Part shown: positions 28,444-35,866 of the stretch, piece after piece
How the letters are laid out: each line of letters opens with the position of its first letter
Position numbering within the stretch: position 1 is the stretch's first letter
DNA from: an uncultured Rhodospirillales bacterium
Lineage (GTDB): Bacteria; Pseudomonadota; Alphaproteobacteria; CACIAM-22H2
NCBI GenBank assembly: GCA_903860935.1
Contig: CAIOSQ010000155.1
Coordinates: 1-48,042, forward strand
Direction of reading: 5' to 3'
Length of the DNA stretch: 48,042 nucleotides
Program-made: the position numbers and the translations under genes
The notes under the pieces: generated by a model
What the model was told of the DNA's origin: nothing
Databases searched by the model: none
Seen by the model: the letters and a program-made list of their open reading frames with translations, nothing else

Positions 28444-29321
28444 GCCTGTCGGGCCGCCGTCGCGCGCTGCGCCCCATTGGCGCAGCAATTGGCGGCCTTG
28501 TCGTTGCTGTCGTGATCGCCGCCAGCGCTGTCGCGCAGGATGCGGCCAATGGTGCCTACATCGCCCGCGCCGCCGGGTGTCTGGGATGCCACACGGCGGC
28601 GGACAAGAACGCCGTGCCCTTCGCCGGCGGGCGTGAATTGAAGACGCCGTTCGGCAGTTTCTTCGGTCCAAACATCACGTCTGACGCCGTCCATGGCATC
28701 GGCGCCTGGAGCGTCGAGGATTTCGTGCGGGCGATGCGTTACGGCGTGCGGCCCGATGGTCAGCATTATTTTCCGGCTTTCCCCTACACGGCTTTCGGCG
28801 GAATGACGGAGCGCGACCTGCGCGACCTCTGGGCCTATCTGCAGTCGCTGCCGCCGGATGGACGGACCAGCAAGCCTCATGCGCTGCGCTTCCCGTTCTC
28901 GCTGCGGCCGGCGCTCCTGGCCTGGAAACTGCTCTACGCGTCCGCCGTGCCGATGCCGGATGGCCGCGCGGACGGGCCGGTTGCACGGGGTGCTTACATC
29001 GTCGAGGCGCTTGGGCATTGTGCGGAATGCCACACGCCGCGCGACGCGCTAGGCGGGCGCCGGGCGGGTGCGGCCTATGCAGGTGCCGCGAGCGGCGCCG
29101 GCAAGGCGCCGAACATCACGCCCGCCGCGCTCGGCAAGTGGAGCGATGCCGATCTCAAGGAATATCTTTCGTCCGGGATGACCCCGGATGGCGACTTTGC
29201 AGGCGGCGAGATGGCCGAGGTCATCCGCGACTCGACCAGTCAGCTGACGGCGGACGATCTCGCGGCGGTCGTCGCCTATCTGCGCACGTTGCCGCCGCAA
29301 CCCGTCGCTGCCCCGCGCTGA
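28440..29321 (+). CDS. Di-heme cytochrome c
   Basis: A 293-residue exported or membrane-anchored cytochrome with two heme sites, C47-LGCH-51 and C194-AECH-198, each in a class I domain. The N-terminal hydrophobic segment (about 12-32) ends AVAQDA, fitting a signal peptide. Axial methionines may come from FGGMTERDL and SSGMTPDGDF. Such proteins serve as electron acceptors of sulfur, alcohol or sugar dehydrogenases, or donate to oxidases; no dehydrogenase partner is adjacent. The ATG overlaps the stop of the cytochrome c' gene. The stop codon lies in the first copy of a 15-bp tandem repeat. Confidence 0.88.
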   Translation: MSLSGRRRALRPIGAAIGGLVVAVVIAASAVAQDAANGAYIARAAGCLGCHTAADKNAVPFAGGRELKTPFGSFFGPNITSDAVHGIGAWSVEDFVRAMRYGVRPDGQHYFPAFPYTAFGGMTERDLRDLWAYLQSLPPDGRTSKPHALRFPFSLRPALLAWKLLYASAVPMPDGRADGPVARGAYIVEALGHCAECHTPRDALGGRRAGAAYAGAASGAGKAPNITPAALGKWSDADLKEYLSSGMTPDGDFAGGEMAEVIRDSTSQLTADDLAAVVAYLRTLPPQPVAAPR

Positions 29322-29345
29322 GATCCGGCCCGCTGAGATCCGGCC
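29316..29345. repeat. 15-bp tandem repeat spanning the cytochrome stop codon
   Basis: CGCTGAGATCCGGCC occurs twice in tandem (29316-29330 and 29331-29345). The first copy contains the TGA of the di-heme cytochrome gene, so the repeat doubles the stop region. A GGCCCG/CGGGCC hairpin with a 4-base loop follows at once. This looks like a recent slippage duplication. Confidence 0.8.
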
Positions 29346-29458
29346 CGGGTTCGGGCCCGAAATGCGGCGAAAGGCATGTCGCGCGGTCGATGGCGCATTG
29401 CTCCGGCGGTAATTCGTCGCATAGATTGCGGCCTTCGCTTTTGGGGTCCGTTTTCGTT

Positions 29459-30826
29459 TTGAGTCGCAAGCTTCTGACCGGTCTTCTTGCCCTCGTGGTG
29501 GCGCTTGACGTGACCATCTGGGCTCTTGTGCTTGTCCGCGAGGAACCGGCGCCGGTAGGTGATTCGCGCATCGTCCGGCCTGCCGCGCCCGCGCCCGATA
29601 CGGGAACTGTGAGCGAAGCGCCGCCGCCACCCCGGCAACCGGCACCGGCCGTCGATACGGCTCCCACGACCCCTGCCGAGCCGGTCCGTCCCGCGGATCC
29701 GGTGCGCCAAGCGACCCCTGCTCCGAAGCCGGCCGAGCCGGCGGCTGCGGAGGCTCCCGCTCAGGCGGTTCCCGCGCCGGTGCCGGCGCCTGACGTTGCG
29801 GCGCAGCCCTCCGTTCCGCTGCCCGCCCCAAGCCCGGCGCCCGCGGCGTCGCCAGCACCCGTGGTCGCGGAGGCGCCCTCCAGTCCGGCCCCGGCCCCAA
29901 GCCCGGCCCCAAGCCCGGCGCCCTCTGCCTCATCAGCACCCGTTGTTGTCGCGCAACCGGTCGTTCCGGCTCCGCCGCCCGCACCGCCGGGACCGAGCTT
30001 CGATGTCGTCCGTGTCGCAGCGGATGGGATGGCGGTCATCGCGGGGCGGGCGCAACCCGGAGCAGTGGTGATCGTGCTCGATGGCGACACGGAGATCGCC
30101 AGGACCACTGCGGATGCGCGCGGCGAATGGGTCGCCCTGCCGGCGAAGCCGCTCGCGACGGGTACGCGGGAGTTGTCCCTGGTCGCGCGACATCCCGGCG
30201 CCGCCGGCGAGCGGAAATCGGATCGCGTCGTGGTCGTGGTGGTTCCGGAGCGCCAGGTACAGACCGCGGCGCGGGCCCCGGGTGCTGTCGCTGTGGCGGT
30301 CGCGCGCGATGCCGAGAGCGCCGCCCCAAGCCGGCTCCTGCAAGTTCCGAGTACGGAACCGCGTGGCGCGCCGCCGCTGCCCGTGACGATCGAGACGATC
30401 GATTACGATGCGACCGGCGAGGTCGTGCTGTCCGGACGGACCCCGGCGGGAACGGTCGTGCAACTCTATCTGGACGGGAAGCCGATCGGGCGCGCCGAGG
30501 GTGATCCCAACGGGCGATGGACCATGCGTCCAGACCAACCCGTGGCGCCTGGTGTCTACACCTTGCGCATCGACCAGATCGGTCCGGATGGACGCGTGGT
30601 GCAACGCATCGAACTGCCCTTCGCCCGTGCGGAGCCGCAGGTCGAAATGCCGACAGCGGCGGAGCGGGTCGTCGTCCAGCCCGGCAATTCGCTCTGGCGG
30701 ATCGCCCGCCGTGTCTACGGTGCCGGAACCCGCTACACGGTCATCTATCAGGCGAACAAGGACATGATCCGGGATCCCGATCTGATCTATCCCGGGCAGA
30801 TCTTCAGTCTTCCCGAACCGCGGTGA
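29459..30826 (+). CDS. LysM-domain envelope protein with Pro/Ala-rich linker and Ig-like repeats
   Basis: A 455-residue protein if started at the TTG at 29459 (MSRKLLTGLLALVVALDVTIW). One N-terminal membrane segment is followed by a Pro/Ala-rich linker (about residues 35-180), then two related beta domains with GRAQPGAVVIVLDGD and GRTPAGTVVQLYLDGKPIG, each followed by a G(E/R)W strand. A C-terminal LysM (VVQPGNSLWRIARRVYGAG to YPGQIFSLP) should bind peptidoglycan. TTG at 29441 is another possible start; no ATG or GTG gives a membrane segment. The general plan is known in alphaproteobacterial LysM proteins, but the function is unassigned, probably tethering envelope to wall. Confidence 0.72.
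   Translation: MSRKLLTGLLALVVALDVTIWALVLVREEPAPVGDSRIVRPAAPAPDTGTVSEAPPPPRQPAPAVDTAPTTPAEPVRPADPVRQATPAPKPAEPAAAEAPAQAVPAPVPAPDVAAQPSVPLPAPSPAPAASPAPVVAEAPSSPAPAPSPAPSPAPSASSAPVVVAQPVVPAPPPAPPGPSFDVVRVAADGMAVIAGRAQPGAVVIVLDGDTEIARTTADARGEWVALPAKPLATGTRELSLVARHPGAAGERKSDRVVVVVVPERQVQTAARAPGAVAVAVARDAESAAPSRLLQVPSTEPRGAPPLPVTIETIDYDATGEVVLSGRTPAGTVVQLYLDGKPIGRAEGDPNGRWTMRPDQPVAPGVYTLRIDQIGPDGRVVQRIELPFARAEPQVEMPTAAERVVVQPGNSLWRIARRVYGAGTRYTVIYQANKDMIRDPDLIYPGQIFSLPEPR
29826..29919 (+). repeat. CCCCAAGCCCGGC repeats in the Pro/Ala linker
   Basis: The 13-mer occurs at 29826-29838, 29895-29907 and 29907-29919; the last two form a tandem with 12-base period, encoding repeated PSPA units. Such in-frame repeats can change linker length without a frameshift. 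Confidence 0.8.
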
Positions 30827-30934
30827 CCGGGCCGTCGGCCCTGCGCGATTTTCCATTTCCTCCGGCGCGTCTGCTGGTAAAGCTTCGCGCTAGGCATCCG
30901 GCCTGAAACGGCCCCTTCCTGACCCGGCGGTACC
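30827..30934 (+). other. Intergenic region between LysM gene and psd
   Basis: These 108 bases hold a short GGGCC/GGCCC hairpin close to the LysM stop followed by GCGCGATTTT, a possible weak terminator, and a GGCC/GGCC stem just before psd. A psd promoter is expected here, but I could not choose -35 and -10 boxes with confidence. Confidence 0.3.
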
Positions 30935-31630
30935 ATGCTCGACACGATCGTGAAGTCCCTTGCCCCCATCCATCGCGCGGGCTGGCCGTTCGTCGTTCTG
31001 GCCGCCGCTGCCTCCCTGATCGGGTTCTGGGCCTATGCACCGGTCGGCTGGATCCTTGCAGGCGTCACGGCCTGGGTCGCGTATTTCTTCCGCGATCCGG
31101 ATCGTGTCACCCCGGTCCGGCCCGGTCTCGTGATCAGCCCGGCGGATGGGCGGGTCCAGATGATCGTGCGCGCCGCGCCCCCGGAGGAACTTGGTCTGGG
31201 GAGCGCCGAGTTGCTGCGGATCAGCATCTTCCTCAATGTCTTCGACGTCCATGTGAACCGTTTTCCGGTCGATGGCCGCGTCAGCGCCGCGCATTACCGG
31301 CCGGGGAAGTTCCTGAACGCCTCGCTGGACAAGGCCTCGGTCGACAACGAGCGCATGTCCCTCGCGATCCGGCTTCCCGATGGCCGCGACGCCGCGGTCG
31401 TGCAGATCGCGGGGCTGGTGGCGCGCCGCATCATTTGCGACGTGTCCGAAGGTGCCGAAGCCAGGGCTGGCGCGCGCTATGGGTTGATCCGCTTCGGCAG
31501 CCGCGTCGACGTATACCTGCCAGCCGAAACGCAGCCCCTCGTCATCGTGGGGCAGCGTGCGGTCGCGGGCGAGACGGTTCTTGCCGACCTCGCCGGAGCC
31601 GAAACGGCGCGGGTCGGTGAGGTGCGCTGA
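30935..31630 (+). CDS. psd: Phosphatidylserine decarboxylase proenzyme (short, alphaproteobacterial type)
   Basis: Makes phosphatidylethanolamine from phosphatidylserine at the inner membrane. At 231 residues it is the short form. Two hydrophobic segments lie at about 18-35 and 37-52. The conserved [13 protein letters not shown] (102-114) precedes the autocleavage site G188-S189 in [12 protein letters not shown], where the pyruvoyl group forms. The upstream stretch ends with GGCGGTACC and lacks a strong ribosome site. pssA follows after 1-4 bases, giving a complete two-step phospholipid pathway. Confidence 0.95.
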   Translation: MLDTIVKSLAPIHRAGWPFVVLAAAASLIGFWAYAPVGWILAGVTAWVAYFFRDPDRVTPVRPGLVISPADGRVQMIVRAAPPEELGLGSAELLRISIFLNVFDVHVNRFPVDGRVSAAHYRPGKFLNASLDKASVDNERMSLAIRLPDGRDAAVVQIAGLVARRIICDVSEGAEARAGARYGLIRFGSRVDVYLPAETQPLVIVGQRAVAGETVLADLAGAETARVGEVR

Positions 31631-31631
31631 C

Positions 31632-32435
31632 ATGATGCCGGGCGAAGCGGATCCGGAGGCGCCGCGCCGTCGCGTGCCGCTGGGCGGCCGCCGCGTCAGC
31701 GCGCTCATTCCGAACATCCTCACGATCGGAGCGCTCTGTGCCGGTCTGACCGCGGTGCGCTTCGCGATTCTCGGCCGCTGGGAGCATGCGGTTGCCGCCA
31801 TCCTCTGCGCCGCCGTCCTCGACGGTCTCGATGGGCGGATGGCGCGTCTTCTGAACGCGACGTCAAAGTTCGGCGCCGAACTCGACTCGCTCTCCGATTT
31901 CGTGAGTTTCGGGGCCGCGCCGGCCCTGATCCTCTATCTGTGGAGCAGCCACGAAGTCGGCGGGATCGGCTGGATCGCCGCCCTGTTCTACGCGGTGTGC
32001 TGTGCCCTGCGGCTCGCGCGCTTCAACACGATGCTGAGCGATCCGAACACCCCCGCCTGGGCACGGTATTATTTCACCGGTGTTCCCGCACCGGCCGGCG
32101 CCTTTCTGGTCGTGCTGCCGCTGATGCTGTCCTTCGAGGTCGCATCAGAGGGAGGGGGCGGCTTCGCGTCGCCCTGGCTCACGATCGTCACGCTCGTAGG
32201 TGTGGGGACATTGATGGTCAGCCGGGTCCCCACGTTTTCGATGAAGCAGATGCGGATCCCGCGCGCCTTGACCCTTCCTGCTCTGATCCTGGCGGCGCTT
32301 TTCGTGGCTGCCCTGGTCACGCTGCCCTGGGCGACATTGCTCGCCATCGGCGCGCTCTATCTGGCCAGCATTCCGCTTTCGGTGATCGTGCAGAGACGCG
32401 CGACCACATCCAGCCCAAGCGACATGACGAGTTGA
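31632..32435 (+). CDS. pssA: CDP-diacylglycerol--serine O-phosphatidyltransferase
   Basis: Transfers phosphatidyl from CDP-diacylglycerol to serine, the step before Psd. At 267 residues it is a polytopic CDP-alcohol phosphatidyltransferase. The family motif DG-xx-AR-...-G-xxx-D-xxx-D is seen as DGLDGRMARLL followed by FGAELDSLSDFVSFG. About seven or eight membrane segments follow. The start may be ATG at 31632 or 31635 (MMPGEAD); both are 1-4 bases after the psd stop. A TTTCGG/CCGAAA stem (32436-32462) follows the stop but lacks a T-tract. Confidence 0.95.
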   Translation: MMPGEADPEAPRRRVPLGGRRVSALIPNILTIGALCAGLTAVRFAILGRWEHAVAAILCAAVLDGLDGRMARLLNATSKFGAELDSLSDFVSFGAAPALILYLWSSHEVGGIGWIAALFYAVCCALRLARFNTMLSDPNTPAWARYYFTGVPAPAGAFLVVLPLMLSFEVASEGGGGFASPWLTIVTLVGVGTLMVSRVPTFSMKQMRIPRALTLPALILAALFVAALVTLPWATLLAIGALYLASIPLSVIVQRRATTSSPSDMTS

Positions 32436-32490
32436 TTTCGGCGAGGCTTCTGAAAACCGAAAAGTAATATCTTTGGCGGAGTCTGTATTC

Positions 32491-33747
32491 ATGATGGATT
32501 CTGGTTCGCCAATTCACGACAAGCCGGCCTTGCCGCCCGCACAGTGCTGGGAGGTGTTCAGCCGGTTTCCCAATGGCGCCTGCGTCCTCGATCCCGGGCG
32601 CCGCCTGGTCGCCTGCAACGAACTCTGGCGTCGTCTGCTCGAACCCGCGGCGGCGCTGCTGGTGGCAGGGACGCCGATCGGCGAGATCGTCGCGGCCATG
32701 GTGGCGAGTGGCCGCGTCGACACGGATGCGGCCGGCGGCGATGCGGCATGGATCCATGCGGGCAAGGAAGCGGTGTTCTCCGGTCGCGAACTGGTCGTCG
32801 CGCTACGCGATGGTCGGCAGTTCCAGGTGGAGTCGGCCGCTCTCGGCGGTGGCGGTACGTTGCTGACGATTACGGATGTCACGACGGCCAGGAGCCACGA
32901 ACTCGCCCTGGCAGCGCGGGTCGAGGAACTGGAGCGTGTGCAGAGCAAACTGGCGTCTCAGCAGGCGGAAATGGCGGACCTCGCCGCGCGTCTCGATGCG
33001 CTGCGCAACGAGGCCGAGCGCGCAAACCGCACGAAGTCCGAGTTCCTCGCCAACATGAGCCACGAACTTCGCAGCCCACTCAACGCCGTGATCGGTTTCG
33101 CGGAGATCATGAAGGACGAGTTGTTCGGGAATCTCGGGTCGGCCCAGTACCGGGAGTACGCGCTCGATATCTGGAACAGCGGCCGTCATCTCCTGGACGT
33201 CATCAACGACATCCTCGACCTGTCGAAAATCGAGGCCGGCAAGGCGGACCTGATCGAGTCCGAGTTCGACCTGGGCGGAACGGTCGCGGCATGTGTGCGC
33301 CTGATCGCCGGCAGGGCTCAGCAGGCCGAGATATCGGTGCGCTCCACGGTCGCGAGCGAGGGGATCGTCCTGTGGGGCGACGAGCGCAAGATCAAGCAGG
33401 TTCTGATCAACCTGCTGACCAATGCGATCAAGTTCACCAAGGCGGGGGGACGCGTGCGGATCGCAGTCGCCGATCACGAGGCGGGGCTGGATATTCGCAT
33501 CTCGGATACCGGGATCGGTATGGCGGCCGCCGATATTCCGGTGGCGCTCGCGGCCTTCGGACAGGTCGACTCGTCGCTGGCCCGCAAGCACGAGGGAACA
33601 GGGCTGGGGCTGCCGCTATCCAAGGCGATGGTCGAGATGCATGGCGGCACGCTCAGCATCGAGAGCGAGGTCGGCATCGGCACGACCGTCGCGATCCACG
33701 TTCCGGCCTCGCGGATCGTGTCGCGCGGCCCGTTGGCCGCCGCCTGA
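32491..33747 (+). CDS. Soluble PAS-domain sensor histidine kinase
   Basis: A 418-residue cytoplasmic kinase without membrane helices. An N-terminal PAS-like domain (about 15-132, ending TLLTITDVTTARSHE) leads through a coiled coil (about 135-182) to the HisKA dimerisation domain with H191 in MSHELRSPLNAVIGF, and an HATPase domain with N-box NLLTNAIKF, DTGIGM and GTGLGLPL. The sequence after the histidine (AEIMKDELFG and WNSGRHLLDVINDILDLSKIEAG) resembles the PleC/DivJ group of cell-cycle kinases. ATG at 32491 follows GGCGGAG; a TTG at 32473 lacks a site. No response regulator is adjacent, so it is an orphan kinase. Confidence 0.88.
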   Translation: MMDSGSPIHDKPALPPAQCWEVFSRFPNGACVLDPGRRLVACNELWRRLLEPAAALLVAGTPIGEIVAAMVASGRVDTDAAGGDAAWIHAGKEAVFSGRELVVALRDGRQFQVESAALGGGGTLLTITDVTTARSHELALAARVEELERVQSKLASQQAEMADLAARLDALRNEAERANRTKSEFLANMSHELRSPLNAVIGFAEIMKDELFGNLGSAQYREYALDIWNSGRHLLDVINDILDLSKIEAGKADLIESEFDLGGTVAACVRLIAGRAQQAEISVRSTVASEGIVLWGDERKIKQVLINLLTNAIKFTKAGGRVRIAVADHEAGLDIRISDTGIGMAAADIPVALAAFGQVDSSLARKHEGTGLGLPLSKAMVEMHGGTLSIESEVGIGTTVAIHVPASRIVSRGPLAAA

Positions 33748-33756
33748 TACGTCGCA

Positions 33757-33776
33757 GGCGGTTCGCGCGAGCCGCC
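33757..33776 (+). terminator. Hairpin between convergent kinase and IolG-like genes
   Basis: GGCGGTTC (33757-33764) pairs with GAGCCGCC (33769-33776), one G-U pair, loop GCGC. CTCCTTAGTCTTT follows, a poor T-tract. It lies 9 bases after the kinase stop and may end both convergent transcripts. Confidence 0.45.
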
Positions 33777-33792
33777 CTCCTTAGTCTTTGTA

Positions 33793-34776
33793 TCAGACCG
33801 CTATCGCCCGCCGGGCGCGGAGGCTCTCATTCGCCGCCTCGGCCAGTTGCAGGGCACGTCGCCCATCCTCGACCCCGACCATGGGGGGCGCCGTTCCGGC
33901 ACAGACATCGAGAAAATGGCGCAACTCCGCGCGGTATGCGTCGGCATAGCGCTCGAGGAAGAAATGCAGGGGCTTGTCGGCGACGACGCCCTCGGCCGTC
34001 GAGGCGATCACGGTGGTCGGCTTCAGGTTTCCGGCCTCGAGCATCCCGCGCGCGCCGAGGACTTCGATGCGCTGATCGTAGCCATAGACGGCACGGCGGC
34101 TGTTCGAAATCTGGCAGAGGCGGCCGCTGGCGGTCCTGAGCGTCACCATCGCGCTGTCGACATCTCCGGCCTCCGCGATGCGCGGGTCGACGAGGCAGGA
34201 TGCCGTGGCGAAGAGTTCGACAGGTTCCTCGCCAAGAAGGAAGCGCGCCATGTCCAGATCGTGGATCATCATGTCGCGGAACAGTCCGCCGGACACCTTC
34301 ACATAGTCGAGCGGGGGCGGGCCGGGATCGCGGCTTGTGATCTGCACGAGTTCGACCGGTCCGATCGCGCCGGAGTCGATGCCTCGCTTGAGCGCCGCGA
34401 AACTCGGATCGAAACGGCGGTTGAAGCCCATCAGGACCCTTGCGCCAGTGGCCTTCACAGCGGCGACGCAGCGATCCGCGCGCTCCATCGACAAGTCGAT
34501 GGGCTTTTCGCAGAAGATCGTCTTGCCGGCCTTCGCGGCGCGTTCGAGCAGATCCGCATGCGTATCGGTCGAACTGGCGATGATGACGGCCTGGACAGCG
34601 GGATCCGCGAGTGCGGTGTCGGCGGTGGCGACGCGTGCGCCATGGCGCTGGGCGAGTGCTGCCGCTGCGTCCTGGTTGACGTCGACCACATAGGCGAGAC
34701 GCGCGCCGGCGGCGGCGACGTTGCTGGCGTGGATCGCGCCGATGCGCCCCGCACCGAATTGGCAGATGCCGATCAT
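33793..34776 (-). CDS. iolG: Gfo/Idh/MocA oxidoreductase, inositol 2-dehydrogenase-like
   Basis: A 327-residue NAD(P)-dependent dehydrogenase expected to oxidise myo-inositol (or a near relative) to an inosose. The Rossmann motif GAGRIG is at 8-13, EKP at 90-92 carries the catalytic lysine K91, and RDMMIHDLD has D168 and H172; spacing matches the Lys-Asp-His set of Bacillus IolG. The start at 34776 has GGAGA 9 bases upstream. It follows the ABC ATPase gene after 19 bases in one minus-strand operon. scyllo-Inositol or another polyol remains possible. Confidence 0.82.
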   Translation of the reverse strand: MIGICQFGAGRIGAIHASNVAAAGARLAYVVDVNQDAAAALAQRHGARVATADTALADPAVQAVIIASSTDTHADLLERAAKAGKTIFCEKPIDLSMERADRCVAAVKATGARVLMGFNRRFDPSFAALKRGIDSGAIGPVELVQITSRDPGPPPLDYVKVSGGLFRDMMIHDLDMARFLLGEEPVELFATASCLVDPRIAEAGDVDSAMVTLRTASGRLCQISNSRRAVYGYDQRIEVLGARGMLEAGNLKPTTVIASTAEGVVADKPLHFFLERYADAYRAELRHFLDVCAGTAPPMVGVEDGRRALQLAEAANESLRARRAIAV

Positions 34777-34795
34777 GTGTCGATGTCTCCGTTGA

Positions 34796-35866
34796 TCAAT
34801 CCCGTACCAGGGCCAATCCGCCCGGGCCCAGCGAGGCGTGCACGCTCGCGCCTTGCGAGACTTGCATACCGTCTCCCGCGCTGGCGATGGCGAAGAGTTC
34901 GCCGACATCGCTGTCCAGCGTGAATTCGATATGCGACCCGAGATAGGTGGCCTTGCGGATACGGGCGGGAAGCCGGTCGGCGGCGGGGTGCGTATGCAGG
35001 CGGATGGCATGCGGGCGCACGGCGAGGGTCGTGCCGCCGGCCGCGATCCCGCGATGCGGCAGATCGAAGGCCAGCGGGCCCAGTCGGCACGTCGCGACGC
35101 CGTCGCGATGGGGACCGACCTCGCAGGGGAGCAGATTGGCACCGCCGATGAAATCGGCGACGAAGCGTGTGGCTGGCTGGTCGTAGAGTTCGGCTGGCGA
35201 GCCGCTCTGGGCGATCCGCGCCTGGCTCATGACCACGATCACGTCCGACACGGCGAGGGCTTCTTCCTGGTCGTGCGTGACGTAGACGGCGGTCAGTCCG
35301 AGTTTCTGCTGGAGGTCACGGATCTCCTCGCGCATGCGACGGCGCAGCTTGGCGTCGAGGTTCGACAAGGGTTCGTCGAAGAGCAGGACGCTGGGTTCGA
35401 GGACCAGGGCGCGGGCGACCGCCACGCGCTGCTGTTGTCCGCCGGACAATTCGCTCGGCATGCGCGCGTCGTATCCCGCGAGGCCGACCAGTTCGAGACC
35501 CGCGCGCGCACGGTCGCGCTGCTCGGCCTTGCTGCCGCCCCCGACGGCAAGGCCGTAGGCGACGTTCTCGATCACGTTCATGTGCGGGAACAGCGCATAG
35601 CTTTGGAAGACCATGCTCACGTCGCGTGCGGTGGCGGGCAGGCGCGTGACGTCGCGTCCACCGATACGGATGGTGCCCGCGCTCGGAATCTCGAGCCCCG
35701 CGATCATCCGCAGCGTCGTGGTCTTTCCGCACCCGGAGGGACCAAGCAGCGTCACCAGCGTGCCGCTGGCGATCGTGAAGGAGATCGAGTCGACCGCGAC
35801 GACATTGCCGAAGCGACGCGTGACGTCCCGGAATTCGACGTCGGCGGAGCGGGCGGAGATCTTCAT
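34796..35866 (-). CDS. ABC importer ATP-binding protein (AfuC/FbpC/PotA-like)
   Basis: A 356-residue ATPase with Walker A GPSGCGKTT (42-50), Q-loop VFQSYALFPHMNV, signature LSGGQQQR, Walker B LLFDEPLSNLD and H-loop YVTHDQEEAL. The C-terminal third is a TOBE domain of the spermidine/iron/sugar-phosphate class, containing FIGGANLLPCEV and LAVRPHAIRL. Its ATG overlaps the permease stop (ATGA). Named as Fe(III) transporters by default, these ATPases also power sugar-phosphate and aminoethylphosphonate import; the neighbouring inositol genes favour an organic phosphate cargo. Confidence 0.88.
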   Translation of the reverse strand: MKISARSADVEFRDVTRRFGNVVAVDSISFTIASGTLVTLLGPSGCGKTTTLRMIAGLEIPSAGTIRIGGRDVTRLPATARDVSMVFQSYALFPHMNVIENVAYGLAVGGGSKAEQRDRARAGLELVGLAGYDARMPSELSGGQQQRVAVARALVLEPSVLLFDEPLSNLDAKLRRRMREEIRDLQQKLGLTAVYVTHDQEEALAVSDVIVVMSQARIAQSGSPAELYDQPATRFVADFIGGANLLPCEVGPHRDGVATCRLGPLAFDLPHRGIAAGGTTLAVRPHAIRLHTHPAADRLPARIRKATYLGSHIEFTLDSDVGELFAIASAGDGMQVSQGASVHASLGPGGLALVRD

